From Alloprevotella sp. Lung230 (GTDB taxonomy: Bacteria; Bacteroidota; Bacteroidia; Bacteroidales; Bacteroidaceae): 64,000 nucleotides of DNA. The notes beneath the pieces were generated by a model that did no database searches, was not told the DNA's origin, and saw only the letters and a program-made list of their open reading frames with translations. The stretch covers positions 1 to 64,000 of the forward strand of contig NZ_JACSUD010000011.1 of NCBI RefSeq assembly GCF_014385435.1, in the 5' to 3' direction. A program made the translations under genes and the position numbers. Positions 53,901-62,649 of this stretch are shown piece by piece. Numbering within the stretch: position 1 is the stretch's first letter; every line of letters starts with the position of its first letter.

Positions 53901-54596
53901 TACTTTCGTCATGTCCAGACTCAGACGTTGCAACTCGGGGCACTGCGTAGGATCGGCCGTCAGCAAGTTGGTGCAGTGGAAGGCATCGAACGAGACGAGC
54001 GAGGGGAAGTTCTTCAAGTCGAAGTGAGGAGACACGTATTCGCATTGTGCCATTTCGAGCACGATGAGTTTGGGAAGTTTGCCAATCATCAGTGGAGTTT
54101 CGCGCGTAAAAGGATTGTCGCGAAGGTAGACGAACTGCAGGTTTTGAAGATGGTCGATGTTCAATGCCTTGATGGTGTTGTACTCCAAGTCGAGGATATG
54201 GAGATTCAAGTCCTTGTGAAACTCGATCTTGTCGATGCTGCAGCCCGTGGCTCTGAAGTAGTCAATCTTTTTGGGATCGCCATAAATCTTGACCACTCCT
54301 TTGCTCGATACGGTGCTGGCGTAGTCTGTGGCTTGCACATTCTGTTCGCTTAGACGGGCGAAGCCGACTTCCAAAAAATCCCTGCCAAAACCGCAGTCGA
54401 TGTCGACAGGCACATCTTTTTCCACTGCACCCAGAGAGAAAGACACCTTGGGAGAGGCTCCCTTGCTGTCGTCATAGACCGTGGTGTGGAAAGTGATGAT
54501 GGGCTCCTCGCCCTGGCTTTGTGCCAGGACGGGGAGAGACATCATCGCCATCAATCCGAGAAGGATTGAGGAGAAGAGGGAGAAACTTTTTTTCAT
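50907..54596 (-). CDS. Secreted leucine-rich-repeat protein with T9SS-like C-terminal domain
   Basis: A 1229-residue exported surface protein. The signal peptide is at MKKSFSLFSSILLGLMAM (start 54596). Several leucine-rich repeat arrays of about 20-23 residues per repeat (LDISKNPKLFTFSCNDNHLT, LDVSNNKNLYIVNLRRNDM and similar) lie around 140-370, 570-730 and 950-1080. They are separated by Ig-like/beta regions. The end (INVYTLDGRQAFTGQ ... LLPGIYVVKVNNQVAKVRLP) is a type A T9SS sorting domain. It probably mediates adhesion or protein binding. It is the third gene of a compact operon, 7 bases after the protease gene. Confidence 0.88.
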   Translation of the reverse strand: MKKSFSLFSSILLGLMAMMSLPVLAQSQGEEPIITFHTTVYDDSKGASPKVSFSLGAVEKDVPVDIDCGFGRDFLEVGFARLSEQNVQATDYASTVSSKGVVKIYGDPKKIDYFRATGCSIDKIEFHKDLNLHILDLEYNTIKALNIDHLQNLQFVYLRDNPFTRETPLMIGKLPKLIVLEMAQCEYVSPHFDLKNFPSLVSFDAFHCTNLLTADPTQCPELQRLSLDMTKVESVDVTKNPKLRVLNVSDTRVKTLDLSQNPYLSELYMSHASASVNTDVKFDQIDLTHNPELYHFNCAGNNLTSLDISKNPKLFTFSCNDNHLTRLDVSNNKNLYIVNLRRNDMDFSTLPFNPGTWNEYYYDQHPFVLNDTYKVGDVIDLSSRVLRGGTVTLARLFSIPKDNPVNMVPLDESYYEYKNGKITLLKPTNGQVMLRYNNTILKDYDMVTEPFTVRSAADFGKDIKAIDFSTIASTGTTVKLGVGVKNASVTRPITVKVDFGDGTLVDKVVTDEIPTTPNVEGVRNGNANIRIFVPQDEYVTAFHSDGLNISSIDLSDLSDLRSVKLKNADLYSIDLGHNYELRTIDISGNNLTKFSLKGPTSYFYKGHLTYLNASHNKLDSLSFDQIASIEHLDLSYNNIANIPIGNADALLTLNLSHNKLTKLAINHSELLQRVDVSNNKLTQIYIPAVAPLQYYDLSGNLFTLANLPDGFGLDDAHFIYAPQQALKIATKSPGIDLSEQNVTRNGHQTQYVWKTEGGQTLVPGTDYTMKNGVAKFITLTAGKVYCEMSHPALPSFTGNKVLKTTLVQPIAMPAIEIASFTTPNDGDKVELSLAAKNNDTSVYFDWKGDGTVTQYPLTTTYTRFAATTKPGAKVRVLVAEDTDTLTVFSISGAKMTDPNFDKLEGVRTLTLADAGFTSFNFPQSSTLRQLNLTGNSLRKLDLDKYPELTALSLNGNKLTTIDLSNSKKLQVVDLTRNYLSKVTFDNPDLWSLDLADNVLESVDLSRLPELNQLWVMRNQLCHIDVSKNTKLQVLNLVGNKFRFSTLPAPDGTYKNTFSYGLQAPIEVQQSADGKVDLSTEAAVGGTPTVFHWFIGNVNVVKGMLQGEELELNDEFTLDNGVTTFKVATAYDKLVCVMTNEKYPNLYQYTNFVKVVPTAIEQVAADQVSIKATAGTLLIDAPVHSSINVYTLDGRQAFTGQASASTTSLHLLPGIYVVKVNNQVAKVRLP

Positions 54597-54603
54597 ACGA
54601 GGT

Positions 54604-56967
54604 TTAATAGATAATGACGCGTTGAGCATCGTTGTTGTTCACCTTGATGAGATAGACGCCTTTGTTCCATTGACTGCCATCGAGATGGGCTTCGTTGCCC
54701 TCTTTATGCAGGCTGTGGATAAGTTGTCCGCTGAGGCCGTAGACGCTCACATTCATTTCGTGAGCACCGGCCAAGAAGAGGTTGAAAGCACGGTCGCCGG
54801 CAGGCGTGATGAGCACCTGCGGCTTTTCGGCATAGAGCTGTCCGACGCTGCTCGTTCCCTTGCGACGGAGCACTTCCTTCAGTCCGGCGTAAGCATCGAA
54901 TTTGCCGGCTCCCCATTGCACGGGGTCGCCTGCGCGAACATCGTCGTCGACGACTGCCGTCTTGCGCACAATGTCGATGACATCATCAATCTTGAGAGTG
55001 GGGTCGGCTTCGAGCCAAAGGCCGATAGAGCCAGCCACAACAGGAGTGGCCATCGAGGTGCCGAGCGATTGATGCCAGTAGAGCTTCTTGCCGTCGACTT
55101 CGGCCTTGCCTTGGAGGGTGGCATCGGTAACGCCTATTTTGGGGTTTTCGGCGTAGTAGCTGTTGACGGACGAAATGATGGACGCACCGGGAGCACAAAC
55201 GTGGGGCAGGTTGCGGCCGTCCTTCAGCGTGCCGTAGGAGGAGAAGAGAGAGGCTTGCCCTACGGGGAATTCGTTGTGATTGTAGCCATAGACATTGCCA
55301 TCGAGCGAAGCCCAGTGGTCGCGGATGTTGTAGCTGCCCACGGTCAGGACGTTTCTGGCGCAGGCCATGTCGCTGATGGTGCCGTTGCGTGATCCGTTGG
55401 TAAATCCGGGGATGTCGTAGTTGTCGAAATAGACAAACTGTGCATCGCTGTAGACGTCGACACGCTTACCGGGTTTGCCACTCACGAGGAGCCCAAGTTT
55501 GTACTTGCCATCGGCATTGTTCGTTTGGTTGTCGGTGGTGAGCAGGCGCACGAGCACTTGGTAGCGCTTCGTCTCGGGATCGATGTTGGATCCGAGCGCC
55601 ACGTAACCATCAAAGTAGCGCTTGAAGTTGGGATTTTCGATGGCATCTTGAATCTTGTAGTCGCCGCCTGAGGAGTAGACCACGGGCTTACCTTGCGTGT
55701 TGCTGTCGATGCCCAGACGGGCCACAATTCTCTTGCGCACCTCACTGTAGATGACCACTTGCACCGAGATTTCGCTCTCATCGCCGCTATAAGCGATGAG
55801 TTGGCCGGTGCGCAGGTTGTGATAGACTGTGCTGCCGCCGGGAGGCGTAAATTCTCCTTCATAAACTGGGCGAAGGAAGGTCTGCACCTGTTCGTCTTTT
55901 TCAGCAAAAATCTTGGTGAGTGCCACGGTGCGGTCGGCTTCATTGCCGGCTGCCAAGCAGATGATGGCTTCCTCACCGCAAGCCCCCAAGAATTTGTTCA
56001 TGATACTTGTAGAGTCGTGGGGACCGAGATTGCTGCCCAAGGAGAGGTTGATGACGCAGGGTTTGCGATTGTTGCTGGAGAGGTGGGCATAGTTGATGAT
56101 GTCGTTCATGCCCAGGGCTATGAACTGGTCATAAAGGTTGCCGCAAGAAGCCACAAGTTCCGACTCGGTGGCAATCCCATAGAAGGGATTTTTGCCCGTC
56201 AGGTTCTGTGCCGTCTTGTTGTCTTCGGTTTGGGCAAAAGAGATGTTGCCCAGATAGCCACCGGCCATGATGCCCATGGTGTGGGTGCCGTGGAAGGTTT
56301 CACTGTTGTCGGTGGTGAAGTCCTCGATGGCAAAGTCGTTTTGGTCCTTGTTGGGAAGGCGGTCCAAGTCGACCTTGGGATAGTAGTTCTCATAGAGATA
56401 CCCATCTTTGGCAGCCTTGTTCTCAGTGATTTTGCTCAGATAGCCGAAGCGCGTTTTGCCGTCGGGAGTGAGGAAATTGAGGTTGTTGGGGTCCAGGCCG
56501 CTGTCCACGATGCCCGTCACCACGCCCTTACCGGTGTAGGCTTGAGGCAGGCCGATGCCTTGGTGGATTTTATTAATGCCCAAGGCTTCGCGCACAAGGT
56601 TCATCTTCTGCTGCACCTTGCGAGGCAGTTGTAGACGCTTCACATACTTCTGTTCGGAAATGCGTTCCACGTCAGCAATGCGCATGGTCACAATGGCAAT
56701 GCCTCCACGCACACAGAGCACTTTCACATCCTTGTTGGCTTCGAGTTGCTGCTGAGCATCTGGGCTGTTGAACTCAATCATAGCCATCGTGTGCGTGCGT
56801 TGGGGAGCAATGCGTTCAAAACTACGCGTGCGAGCGTTGTAAGTTGGGATGGGCTTTTGGCTATTGAGCTCAAGCAGCGTCATCTGACTTTCCAAATCGA
56901 GTTTCGACTGTGCGAAAGCCGAACCTACGAATCCTGCGAAGAGGAGAGGGAGATAAAATTTTTTCAT
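54604..56967 (-). CDS. Secreted subtilisin-like serine protease (S8) with T9SS-like tail
   Basis: A 787-residue exported protease. After a signal peptide (MKKFYLPLLFAGFVGSAFAQ) and a propeptide-like region, the S8 domain has the catalytic triad D155 (GIVDSGLD), H226 (ETFHGTHTMG) and S638 (LGTSMATPVVAG). A large insert separates His and Ser, as in other Bacteroidota subtilisins. The C-terminus (MNVSVYGLSGQLIHSLHKEG ... KGVYLIKVNNNDAQRVIIY) is a type A T9SS sorting domain. The gene starts 2 bases after the Ig-like gene, so it is co-transcribed. The substrate is unknown. Confidence 0.93.
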   Translation of the reverse strand: MKKFYLPLLFAGFVGSAFAQSKLDLESQMTLLELNSQKPIPTYNARTRSFERIAPQRTHTMAMIEFNSPDAQQQLEANKDVKVLCVRGGIAIVTMRIADVERISEQKYVKRLQLPRKVQQKMNLVREALGINKIHQGIGLPQAYTGKGVVTGIVDSGLDPNNLNFLTPDGKTRFGYLSKITENKAAKDGYLYENYYPKVDLDRLPNKDQNDFAIEDFTTDNSETFHGTHTMGIMAGGYLGNISFAQTEDNKTAQNLTGKNPFYGIATESELVASCGNLYDQFIALGMNDIINYAHLSSNNRKPCVINLSLGSNLGPHDSTSIMNKFLGACGEEAIICLAAGNEADRTVALTKIFAEKDEQVQTFLRPVYEGEFTPPGGSTVYHNLRTGQLIAYSGDESEISVQVVIYSEVRKRIVARLGIDSNTQGKPVVYSSGGDYKIQDAIENPNFKRYFDGYVALGSNIDPETKRYQVLVRLLTTDNQTNNADGKYKLGLLVSGKPGKRVDVYSDAQFVYFDNYDIPGFTNGSRNGTISDMACARNVLTVGSYNIRDHWASLDGNVYGYNHNEFPVGQASLFSSYGTLKDGRNLPHVCAPGASIISSVNSYYAENPKIGVTDATLQGKAEVDGKKLYWHQSLGTSMATPVVAGSIGLWLEADPTLKIDDVIDIVRKTAVVDDDVRAGDPVQWGAGKFDAYAGLKEVLRRKGTSSVGQLYAEKPQVLITPAGDRAFNLFLAGAHEMNVSVYGLSGQLIHSLHKEGNEAHLDGSQWNKGVYLIKVNNNDAQRVIIY

Positions 56968-56969
56968 AC

Positions 56970-58562
56970 TTATTTGAGGATAGTTTTCTTGCCATTGATG
57001 ATATACAAACCACCACGTGAGGGGGCCGATACGTGTCGGCCGTCGAGGGTGTAGATGGTTTGCTGTTGTGGAGCGTTGAGCGTGTCGGCAATGCCGGAAA
57101 CCACGCCTTTGAGCAGGATTTCGATGCGGTCGCCGTTCTTGATGTTGAGCTGAAGGGCAGCATTACCCTTGTAGGTGGCGTCTACCACCTTTCCATTTTG
57201 CTTCACCACCATTTTGCTCAAATCGCTGCCGTACACTCCGAGCATGAAGGGATTGTCGGCGGTCGAGAATTGGATTTCGTTTTCACCCGTCTTCACTTCC
57301 ACATTGGAGCGGTCGGTGCGTTGGAGGTAGAAGGTGTAGTTGGCCACCGTGATGTCGTCAATGTAGACCGTAGCTTTCTGGTCGCGCACAATGGCCGATG
57401 TGGTCACCTCAATCTCCATGCCTTCTTTGAGCCTGATTTGATAGGCGCCGCTGTAGTCGGGGCTCATGGTCGTGCCGTTGACGGTGAGCGACTCGATTTT
57501 GCAACCGCTGTTGGGCTTCACCTCGACAACGCTGTTGGTTTCGCTCACCTCCAGCGCGTTAAGGCCGGCTTTCACGGCAATCTGCTTGCCCGACCAACTG
57601 CTGCCTTCGTAAACGGTGATGTTGGCCGGATTGTCCACACGGAAGTTGGCCTTGATGGTGCCATACTTGTGGGCTGCAATGTCGAAGGTCGTGGCAGCGG
57701 TGATGATGAAGCTGATTTCGCCATAGACATTGTGGCGCACACCGTCGTGCTTGAGGCTGTCGAGGGAATAGTTCTGTTGGTCGAACACCAAGGTGATTTT
57801 CGAACCCGCTTTGACAGCATAGTTGTTGTCAAGGTAGTTGGTCACCACAACATCGTTGACCTTCACGGCTTTGAGCGCCTCCTTGGCTTCTTCTTTGGAG
57901 AAGTTGAACACCACGGGGAAGTCCACATCAGGATATTCGGCCAAGATTTCGATGACGCAACCCTGGGTAGGCTTCACTGTGTAGCGACCTTCCAGCCCCA
58001 GCACGTTTTGGCCGTCTTTCAGGACTTTGTAGAGCGGTACGGGATTGCCGGAAGCAGCCGAAAACAAGAAGGGTTCTTCCACGCCGGGCATCCATTTCAC
58101 CGTGTTCTCGCCGTCTTGCAAAGGCACTTGTTCGTAAGAGCCCGTCCGCATAAAGCCGATTTTTGCAGCCTTGTCCGTCTTGATGGTGCATGAAGCGGTG
58201 CGTGCCGCATCGAGATTGCCCGAAGTGATGGTGATGACAGCGCCTTCATCTGCACCTTCATTGACGTAGACCGAACTGGTTTTCATCGAACTGATGTACT
58301 GTTCGGAGGCTTTGCCCTTGGCATCGGTCTTCATGACCTTGCGCAGGAAGTTGCCGGCCTTGGCTTCCACCTGTACAGAACCATATTGTGGCACCGTGAG
58401 GTCGTTCATGCCGGTCACCATGCCCTGTACTTCTTGGTTGTTGACCATCACTTTGACACGTGAAGCATCGTCCACGTCGACTTTGACGTGGGTGTCTGCG
58501 ACGGCACGTTGTGTAAAGCAACATAACAACGTGAGCAAGAGAAAAGAGTAGATTTTCTTCAT
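56970..58562 (-). CDS. Secreted protein with repeated beta-sandwich-like regions
   Basis: A 530-residue exported protein of unknown function; the start could be MKKIYSF at 58562 or two codons earlier. A signal peptide ends near residue 22 (AVADT). The body has several weakly similar beta-rich segments of about 90 residues (SCTIKTDKAAKIGFMRTG, GCVIEILAEYPDVDF, GCKIESLTVNGTTMSP) that may be Ig-like modules. The tail IYTLDGRHVSAPSRGGLYIING resembles the short T9SS-type tails of Bacteroidales. It is the first gene of the operon with the protease and LRR protein. A TAACTTTG box (58714-58707, minus strand) is the likely promoter. Confidence 0.7.
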   Translation of the reverse strand: MKKIYSFLLLTLLCCFTQRAVADTHVKVDVDDASRVKVMVNNQEVQGMVTGMNDLTVPQYGSVQVEAKAGNFLRKVMKTDAKGKASEQYISSMKTSSVYVNEGADEGAVITITSGNLDAARTASCTIKTDKAAKIGFMRTGSYEQVPLQDGENTVKWMPGVEEPFLFSAASGNPVPLYKVLKDGQNVLGLEGRYTVKPTQGCVIEILAEYPDVDFPVVFNFSKEEAKEALKAVKVNDVVVTNYLDNNYAVKAGSKITLVFDQQNYSLDSLKHDGVRHNVYGEISFIITAATTFDIAAHKYGTIKANFRVDNPANITVYEGSSWSGKQIAVKAGLNALEVSETNSVVEVKPNSGCKIESLTVNGTTMSPDYSGAYQIRLKEGMEIEVTTSAIVRDQKATVYIDDITVANYTFYLQRTDRSNVEVKTGENEIQFSTADNPFMLGVYGSDLSKMVVKQNGKVVDATYKGNAALQLNIKNGDRIEILLKGVVSGIADTLNAPQQQTIYTLDGRHVSAPSRGGLYIINGKKTILK

Positions 58563-59276
58563 AAACATTGAATTTTAGAAATGAAAGAAATATAGGAGCG
58601 TTCGAATTTGTTTATGTAAGAGGAGCAGCGGGGGCTGAAGTTAGATTTAGAAGAAGGCTAAATTGTCAATGATATTTTCGTCACTACGAAAAAAAACCGT
58701 GTGCGGCAAAGTTAAACAAAAAAAGAGAAATAAAAGCCCTTGTGCGTACTTTTTTTTAATTCTCCTCAAAAAAAAATACATTTCTCTCCTTTTTCTCGCG
58801 AGGATGTGGTGTACAAATCATAACCGAAGGAAGGGGCGCGGTGAAGGCTGGGAGGGAGCGCTGCCCGGCTCCGAGAGGAACAAGACGTGGGCAAAAAAAA
58901 CGCAGCGGCAACCCGAAGGCTGCCGCTGCACGGGAGGGGAGAAGAATGTGGTCAAAATGGATCGCTGCGATTTTAGTCGTAGGCGGTTCTCTACTCTGAC
59001 ACTATCTTTGCTTCCCTTTTCCGTCATCTCGCGTTTGTTGATCAGTCGGGTAGCTCGCTACACTCCTTTTTCACAAAGACGACCTGACGAAAAATGGAAA
59101 CAAATCTAGTATCAATTCACTTCGAACATCTACTTATCAACAGAGGATTTCGCTATCGGAGTGGATCAGTGCAAACGCAACTGTGCCGAAACGGATAGCG
59201 CGGAGCAGTCCATTTCGGCACGGATAAAGGGGGGCTCTCTGTTTTGAGGGTATCTTAGTTTCAGAAAGAAAGAGAT
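58563..59276. other. Intergenic region with promoter boxes, terminator and repeat fragments
   Basis: This 714-base gap has no supported gene. It contains the operon promoter box (58707-58714), a leftward terminator (58893-58929), two sequences shared with 8.95-9.18 kb (58978-59002 and 59017-59048) and a rightward TATCTTTG (59003-59010) with no gene obvious downstream on the plus strand. Confidence 0.6.
58893..58929 (-). terminator. Leftward terminator
   Basis: A 9-bp G+C-rich stem GCAGCGGCA/TGCCGCTGC (58929-58921 with 58910-58902) is followed by eight Ts on the minus strand. It may end the transcript of the small-peptide/membrane-protein pair at 59277-59956. Confidence 0.8.
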
Positions 59277-59705
59277 TTAGCAAAGATACCCCAACCATTG
59301 TTGGAAAGGGAGGTAGCTTAATCCAAACATTGCCACCAAACAGCACAATAGTCCGGCGGCATGCAGCATCACTTTGCGCCAATTCTGCAGACGGAGGTTC
59401 ACGAAGCCTTTCCTCAATTCGTCATACCATCTATGCCCTACGTGGGCCGGGGGCACTAGGGTCAGCAAGAGCAGTATGCGAGCCCAGAAATCCACACCGC
59501 AATCGGAAGTCGGAGCAGTGGCCACGATATAGGTGAGAAATAGTGCAAAACACAAGGAAAGCAGTGCCCCCAATAGACGCCAAAGGTAGTCTGTTCGCTT
59601 CCCTTTTCTATCCCATAAGCTATGCAAGAAAAGATAGGTCACTGAGAGGGGAGGAAACAGGAATATAAGCATTCCTATGCGTTGAAATAGTGAAAGTTCA
59701 TCCAT
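59277..59705 (-). CDS. Small four-helix membrane protein, unknown
   Basis: About 142 residues from MDELSLFQRIGMLIFLFPPL (start 59705; an earlier Met at 59729 overlaps the upstream gene). Four hydrophobic segments are visible (FQRIGMLIFLFPPLSVTYLF, LGALLSLCFALFLTYIVA, ARILLLLTLVPPA, MLHAAGLLCCLVAMFGL). No family is recognised. It starts 2 bases after the stop of an 82-codon gene, so the two are translated from one message. Its size and topology would fit an immunity or accessory membrane protein, which is only an inference. Confidence 0.55.
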   Translation of the reverse strand: MDELSLFQRIGMLIFLFPPLSVTYLFLHSLWDRKGKRTDYLWRLLGALLSLCFALFLTYIVATAPTSDCGVDFWARILLLLTLVPPAHVGHRWYDELRKGFVNLRLQNWRKVMLHAAGLLCCLVAMFGLSYLPFQQWLGYLC

Positions 59706-59707
59706 TA

Positions 59708-59956
59708 TTAACTGGCAATAGCTAAACAAACGCCAAATTCAGCAACAGTAATCGAAACTCCGATGACACCTGACAGCCGAGTGGCTACTTTTTTGATACT
59801 TTTCTTGAGAACTCTCTCCACAATTTCTCTTGTCATCCTTTTGCCTGTTAAAGCTTTACGCATATCTTCAAGAACATCTAAGCCTAATGCAGCAGCACCA
59901 CAACTAGCAACATCGTTCCAATCGAGACTTCTTGTTGCGACAGATGTACGTTGCAC
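59708..59956 (-). CDS. Small protein with hydrophobic C-terminus, possibly bacteriocin-like
   Basis: About 82 residues with a GTG start at 59956. There is no classical signal peptide. The N-terminal half has SLDWNDVASCGAAALGLDVL, the middle is basic (LKKSIKKVATR) and the end is a Gly-containing hydrophobic stretch (LSGVIGVSITVAEFGVCLAI) with a second Cys. This layout resembles small Bacteroidota peptides of unknown, possibly antimicrobial, function. No processing enzymes are nearby. The reading frame is open upstream of the GTG, so the start is uncertain. Confidence 0.45.
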   Translation of the reverse strand: MQRTSVATRSLDWNDVASCGAAALGLDVLEDMRKALTGKRMTREIVERVLKKSIKKVATRLSGVIGVSITVAEFGVCLAIAS

Positions 59957-60082
59957 TTCTATCTTTATCTTGAAATACAGGACGCGGTGGAACTTTCGTC
60001 TTACAGACGTTTTCTTGCCACGGCAGTGCGTTTCGCAAAAGGGATGAAGGAGCGCGGAAAATTTACATAGGAGATAGAAAAA

Positions 60083-60141
60083 TTTACCTCAGAGGTAGTT
60101 TTTTCTATCTCTGAGGTAAAAAAAACTATCTCTGAGGTAAA
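60083..60141. repeat. CTACCTC-N-GAGGTAG palindrome cluster, copy D
   Basis: Units TTTACCTCAGAGGTAG (60083-60098), CTATCTCTGAGGTAAA (60105-60120) and CTATCTCTGAGGTAAA (60126-60141). They lie directly at the 3' end of the flavin reductase gene and are joined by T or A runs. A degenerate unit may precede at 60066-60078. Confidence 0.85.
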
Positions 60142-60143
60142 TT

Positions 60144-60659
60144 TCAGGGGGTGTAGATGCCCTCAATTTCGATGACGTAGAGGGTGTGCAAACCGCCTTG
60201 TTCGGGGCGGTAGCAGCGGTCGAGGATAGTGCGGTCGATGAAGTCCTCCGCACGCAGGTCGGTCTGGAAGAGTTTGCGCCCTTCGAGGGTGAGCCGTGCC
60301 TGAGCGTAGGTGGTGCTTCCCAAAGGTGTGGCAATGGGAGTCAATCCTGTAGCCGCCGCTTTGTCGAGGTCGCGCCCACTGCGCGTACCGATGAGTTTGT
60401 AGGCCTCCCGCGCCTGGGGTTCGTTGCCCAAGAAAGCGAGGGAGATGCGTTCGTTGCGGGCGATAAACTCGTGAGTGTAACGCTCAGGACGTACGAAAAT
60501 GAAGGCCACGGGCTTGTTCCACAAATGGCCGATACCGCCCCAAGAAGCGGTGAGCATATTGAAGTCGTCGGGAGTACCGGCGCTCACCAGCATCCATTCC
60601 TGCCCGATGGCAGCAATGATGTCTTCTTCCGCAAGGCGTGAAAGCGGTTGTTGTTGCAT
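60144..60659 (-). CDS. Flavin reductase-like FMN-binding protein
   Basis: A 171-residue protein of the flavin reductase-like split-barrel family, which binds FMN and in some members reduces it with NAD(P)H. The FMN-site region SAGTPDDFNMLTASWGGIGH is followed by KPVAFIFVRPERYTHEFI and SLAFLGNEPQ. It lies downstream of sufB on the same strand with about 90 bases between. The redox partner is unknown. Confidence 0.88.
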   Translation of the reverse strand: MQQQPLSRLAEEDIIAAIGQEWMLVSAGTPDDFNMLTASWGGIGHLWNKPVAFIFVRPERYTHEFIARNERISLAFLGNEPQAREAYKLIGTRSGRDLDKAAATGLTPIATPLGSTTYAQARLTLEGRKLFQTDLRAEDFIDRTILDRCYRPEQGGLHTLYVIEIEGIYTP

Positions 60660-60750
60660 GGAGAAAAGGAAAAAGTAAAGAGTGGTTCTGAAAACTGTTT
60701 TTGAAGTGCGGTGGATTTCGGAAGAAGCGCCCGCTTCCCCCTTTCACCGC

Positions 60751-62184
60751 TTATCCCACACTACCTTCGAGCGAAACGGCAAGGAGTTTCTGCGCTTCGA
60801 CGGCAAACTCCATGGGGAGTTTGTTGATGACTTCGCGCGCATAGCCGCCCACAATGAGATTGACGGCATCTTCAACAGGAATGCCGCGCTGTTGGCAGTA
60901 GAGGAGCTGGTCTTCGGAGATTTTGGACGTGGTGGCTTCGTGCTCTACAATGGAGTCGTTGTTGTCCACATCAATATAAGGGAAGGTGTGCGCGCCGCTC
61001 GTGGAACTGAGCAGCAGGGAGTCGCAGGAAGAATAGTTGCGGGAGTTGTGCGCCTTTTTTGACATACGCACCAATCCGCGATAAGAATTCTGGCTTTTAC
61101 CGGCCGAGATACCTTTGGAAATAATGGTGGAACGCGTGCCGGGGGCAAGGTGAATCATCTTTGTACCCGTATCGGCCTCTTGGTGGTTGTTGGTGACGGC
61201 CACGGAGTAGAATTCCGCTTGTGAACCTTCGCCGGAGAGAATGCAGGAGGGGTATTTCCAAGTGATGGCGCTGCCCGTTTCGACCTGTGTCCAAGAGAGG
61301 CGGGCGTTTTTGCCGCGCAGATGACCGCGTTTGGTCACGAGATTGAGCACACCGCCGTTGCCATCGGCATCGCCCGGATACCAGTTTTGCACGGTGGAAT
61401 ACTTCACCTCGGCATCGGCATTGACCACAATCTCAACGATGGCGGCATGGAGTTGGTTTTCATCGCGCATGGGGGCGGTGCAGCCTTCGAGATAAGACAC
61501 GTAGCCACCCTCGTCGCAAACGATGAGGGTGCGCTCAAACTGCCCCGTGTTGCGCGCGTTGATGCGGAAATAGGTGGAGAGTTCCATCGGACAGCGCACG
61601 CCTTTGGGAATAAAGACGAAGGAACCGTCGGAGAAGACAGCCGAGTTGAGGGCAGCGAAGTAGTTGTCGCGATAGGGGACAACGCTGCCCAAGTATTTGC
61701 GCACGAGTTCGGGATTTTCCTTGACGGCTTCCGAAAAACTGCTGAAAATGACGCCCTTCTCTTGAAGGCGCTCTTTGAAGGTGGTCTTGACGCTCACCGA
61801 GTCCATCACGGCATCAACGGCTATTCCTGCCAATGCCATGCGCTCGTGGAGAGGAATGCCGAGTTTGTCGAAGGTTTTCATCAGTTCAGGGTCAATCTCC
61901 TTCTTGTCGTTCTTCTTTTTCGTAGGGTCGGCATAATAAGAGATGGCCTGATAGTCGATTTCGGGCAAACGCACGTGCGCCCAATCGGGCTGAGGGAGCG
62001 TTTGCCAGTAGCGAAAGGCGGTGAGTCGAAACTCCAGCAGCCATTCGGGTTCTTCCTTTTTGGCGCTGATTTGGCGGATGACGTCTTCCGACAGACCGGC
62101 TTCGATGATTTCGGTCTCCACGTCGGTAACAAATCCGGCTTCATATTTTTGTTGCGTAAAGTCGCGTAGATATTCGTTGGCCAT
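60751..62184 (-). CDS. sufB: Fe-S cluster assembly protein SufB
   Basis: Scaffold subunit of the SufBCD complex that builds iron-sulfur clusters in the cytoplasm. The start [18 protein letters not shown] at 62184 is preferred; upstream codons belong to the leader. 477 residues with conserved [20 protein letters not shown] and the C-terminal beta-helix core ([40 protein letters not shown], and near the end [20 protein letters not shown]). sufC and sufD, which often follow, are not seen downstream. The promoter is at 62283-62314. Confidence 0.96.
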   Translation of the reverse strand: MANEYLRDFTQQKYEAGFVTDVETEIIEAGLSEDVIRQISAKKEEPEWLLEFRLTAFRYWQTLPQPDWAHVRLPEIDYQAISYYADPTKKKNDKKEIDPELMKTFDKLGIPLHERMALAGIAVDAVMDSVSVKTTFKERLQEKGVIFSSFSEAVKENPELVRKYLGSVVPYRDNYFAALNSAVFSDGSFVFIPKGVRCPMELSTYFRINARNTGQFERTLIVCDEGGYVSYLEGCTAPMRDENQLHAAIVEIVVNADAEVKYSTVQNWYPGDADGNGGVLNLVTKRGHLRGKNARLSWTQVETGSAITWKYPSCILSGEGSQAEFYSVAVTNNHQEADTGTKMIHLAPGTRSTIISKGISAGKSQNSYRGLVRMSKKAHNSRNYSSCDSLLLSSTSGAHTFPYIDVDNNDSIVEHEATTSKISEDQLLYCQQRGIPVEDAVNLIVGGYAREVINKLPMEFAVEAQKLLAVSLEGSVG

Positions 62185-62649
62185 GGGCGGTGATAGCGTA
62201 TATATAAGAGATGGGTGAATGAAGATGTGCAATGAGGCAATGGCCTCCTGACAAGGAGAAAATCCACTGCGGCATCGGGCTACAAAATTACGATAAATGC
62301 AGGGGCGCTCCAAATTTTCTTTAGCTTTTTTGCCACCCATGGACGCAATTTTGAATAAGTTGTGAAATGAAAGTCAAAAGGCGAAAGTCGGCCGTGGGAT
62401 AGGCACCGCCGGCACTCCTGTGGCAGGACGATGCACCGAGTGCCGACGAGAGAGGGAGCACAAAAGCAGAAATCCAGCACCTTTTGCCGACAAAAAGCGT
62501 GGGAGGGAGGTGTTTTTCAGAAAGAATGCGTAATTTTGTCTCCACATTGCCGATGGAACGGCAAAGCACAACGCGAAAACCGGAAAGGACAGCGGCAAAG
62601 GACGTTGCGCCCATCCGAGCCCCATTTACTTAATCATAAAATTTAGATT
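62185..62649. other. Intergenic region between sufB and the ArsC-like gene
   Basis: No gene is supported in these 465 bases. It contains the leftward sufB promoter and a rightward TAATTTTG box (62533-62540) for the ArsC/Spx-like gene; the short ORFs here are overlapping noise. Confidence 0.55.
62283..62314 (-). promoter_or_regulatory. Promoter of sufB
   Basis: On the minus strand TTTG (62314-62311), 20 bases, TAATTTTG (62290-62283). The predicted transcript start near 62276 gives a leader of about 90 bases. Confidence 0.65.

Noticed and set aside
52035-54353. 772-codon plus-strand ORF opposite the LRR protein
   Set aside because: The repeated Leu/Asn/Asp codons of the LRR array leave the antisense frame free of stops; the product has no coherent domain, signal peptide or promoter.
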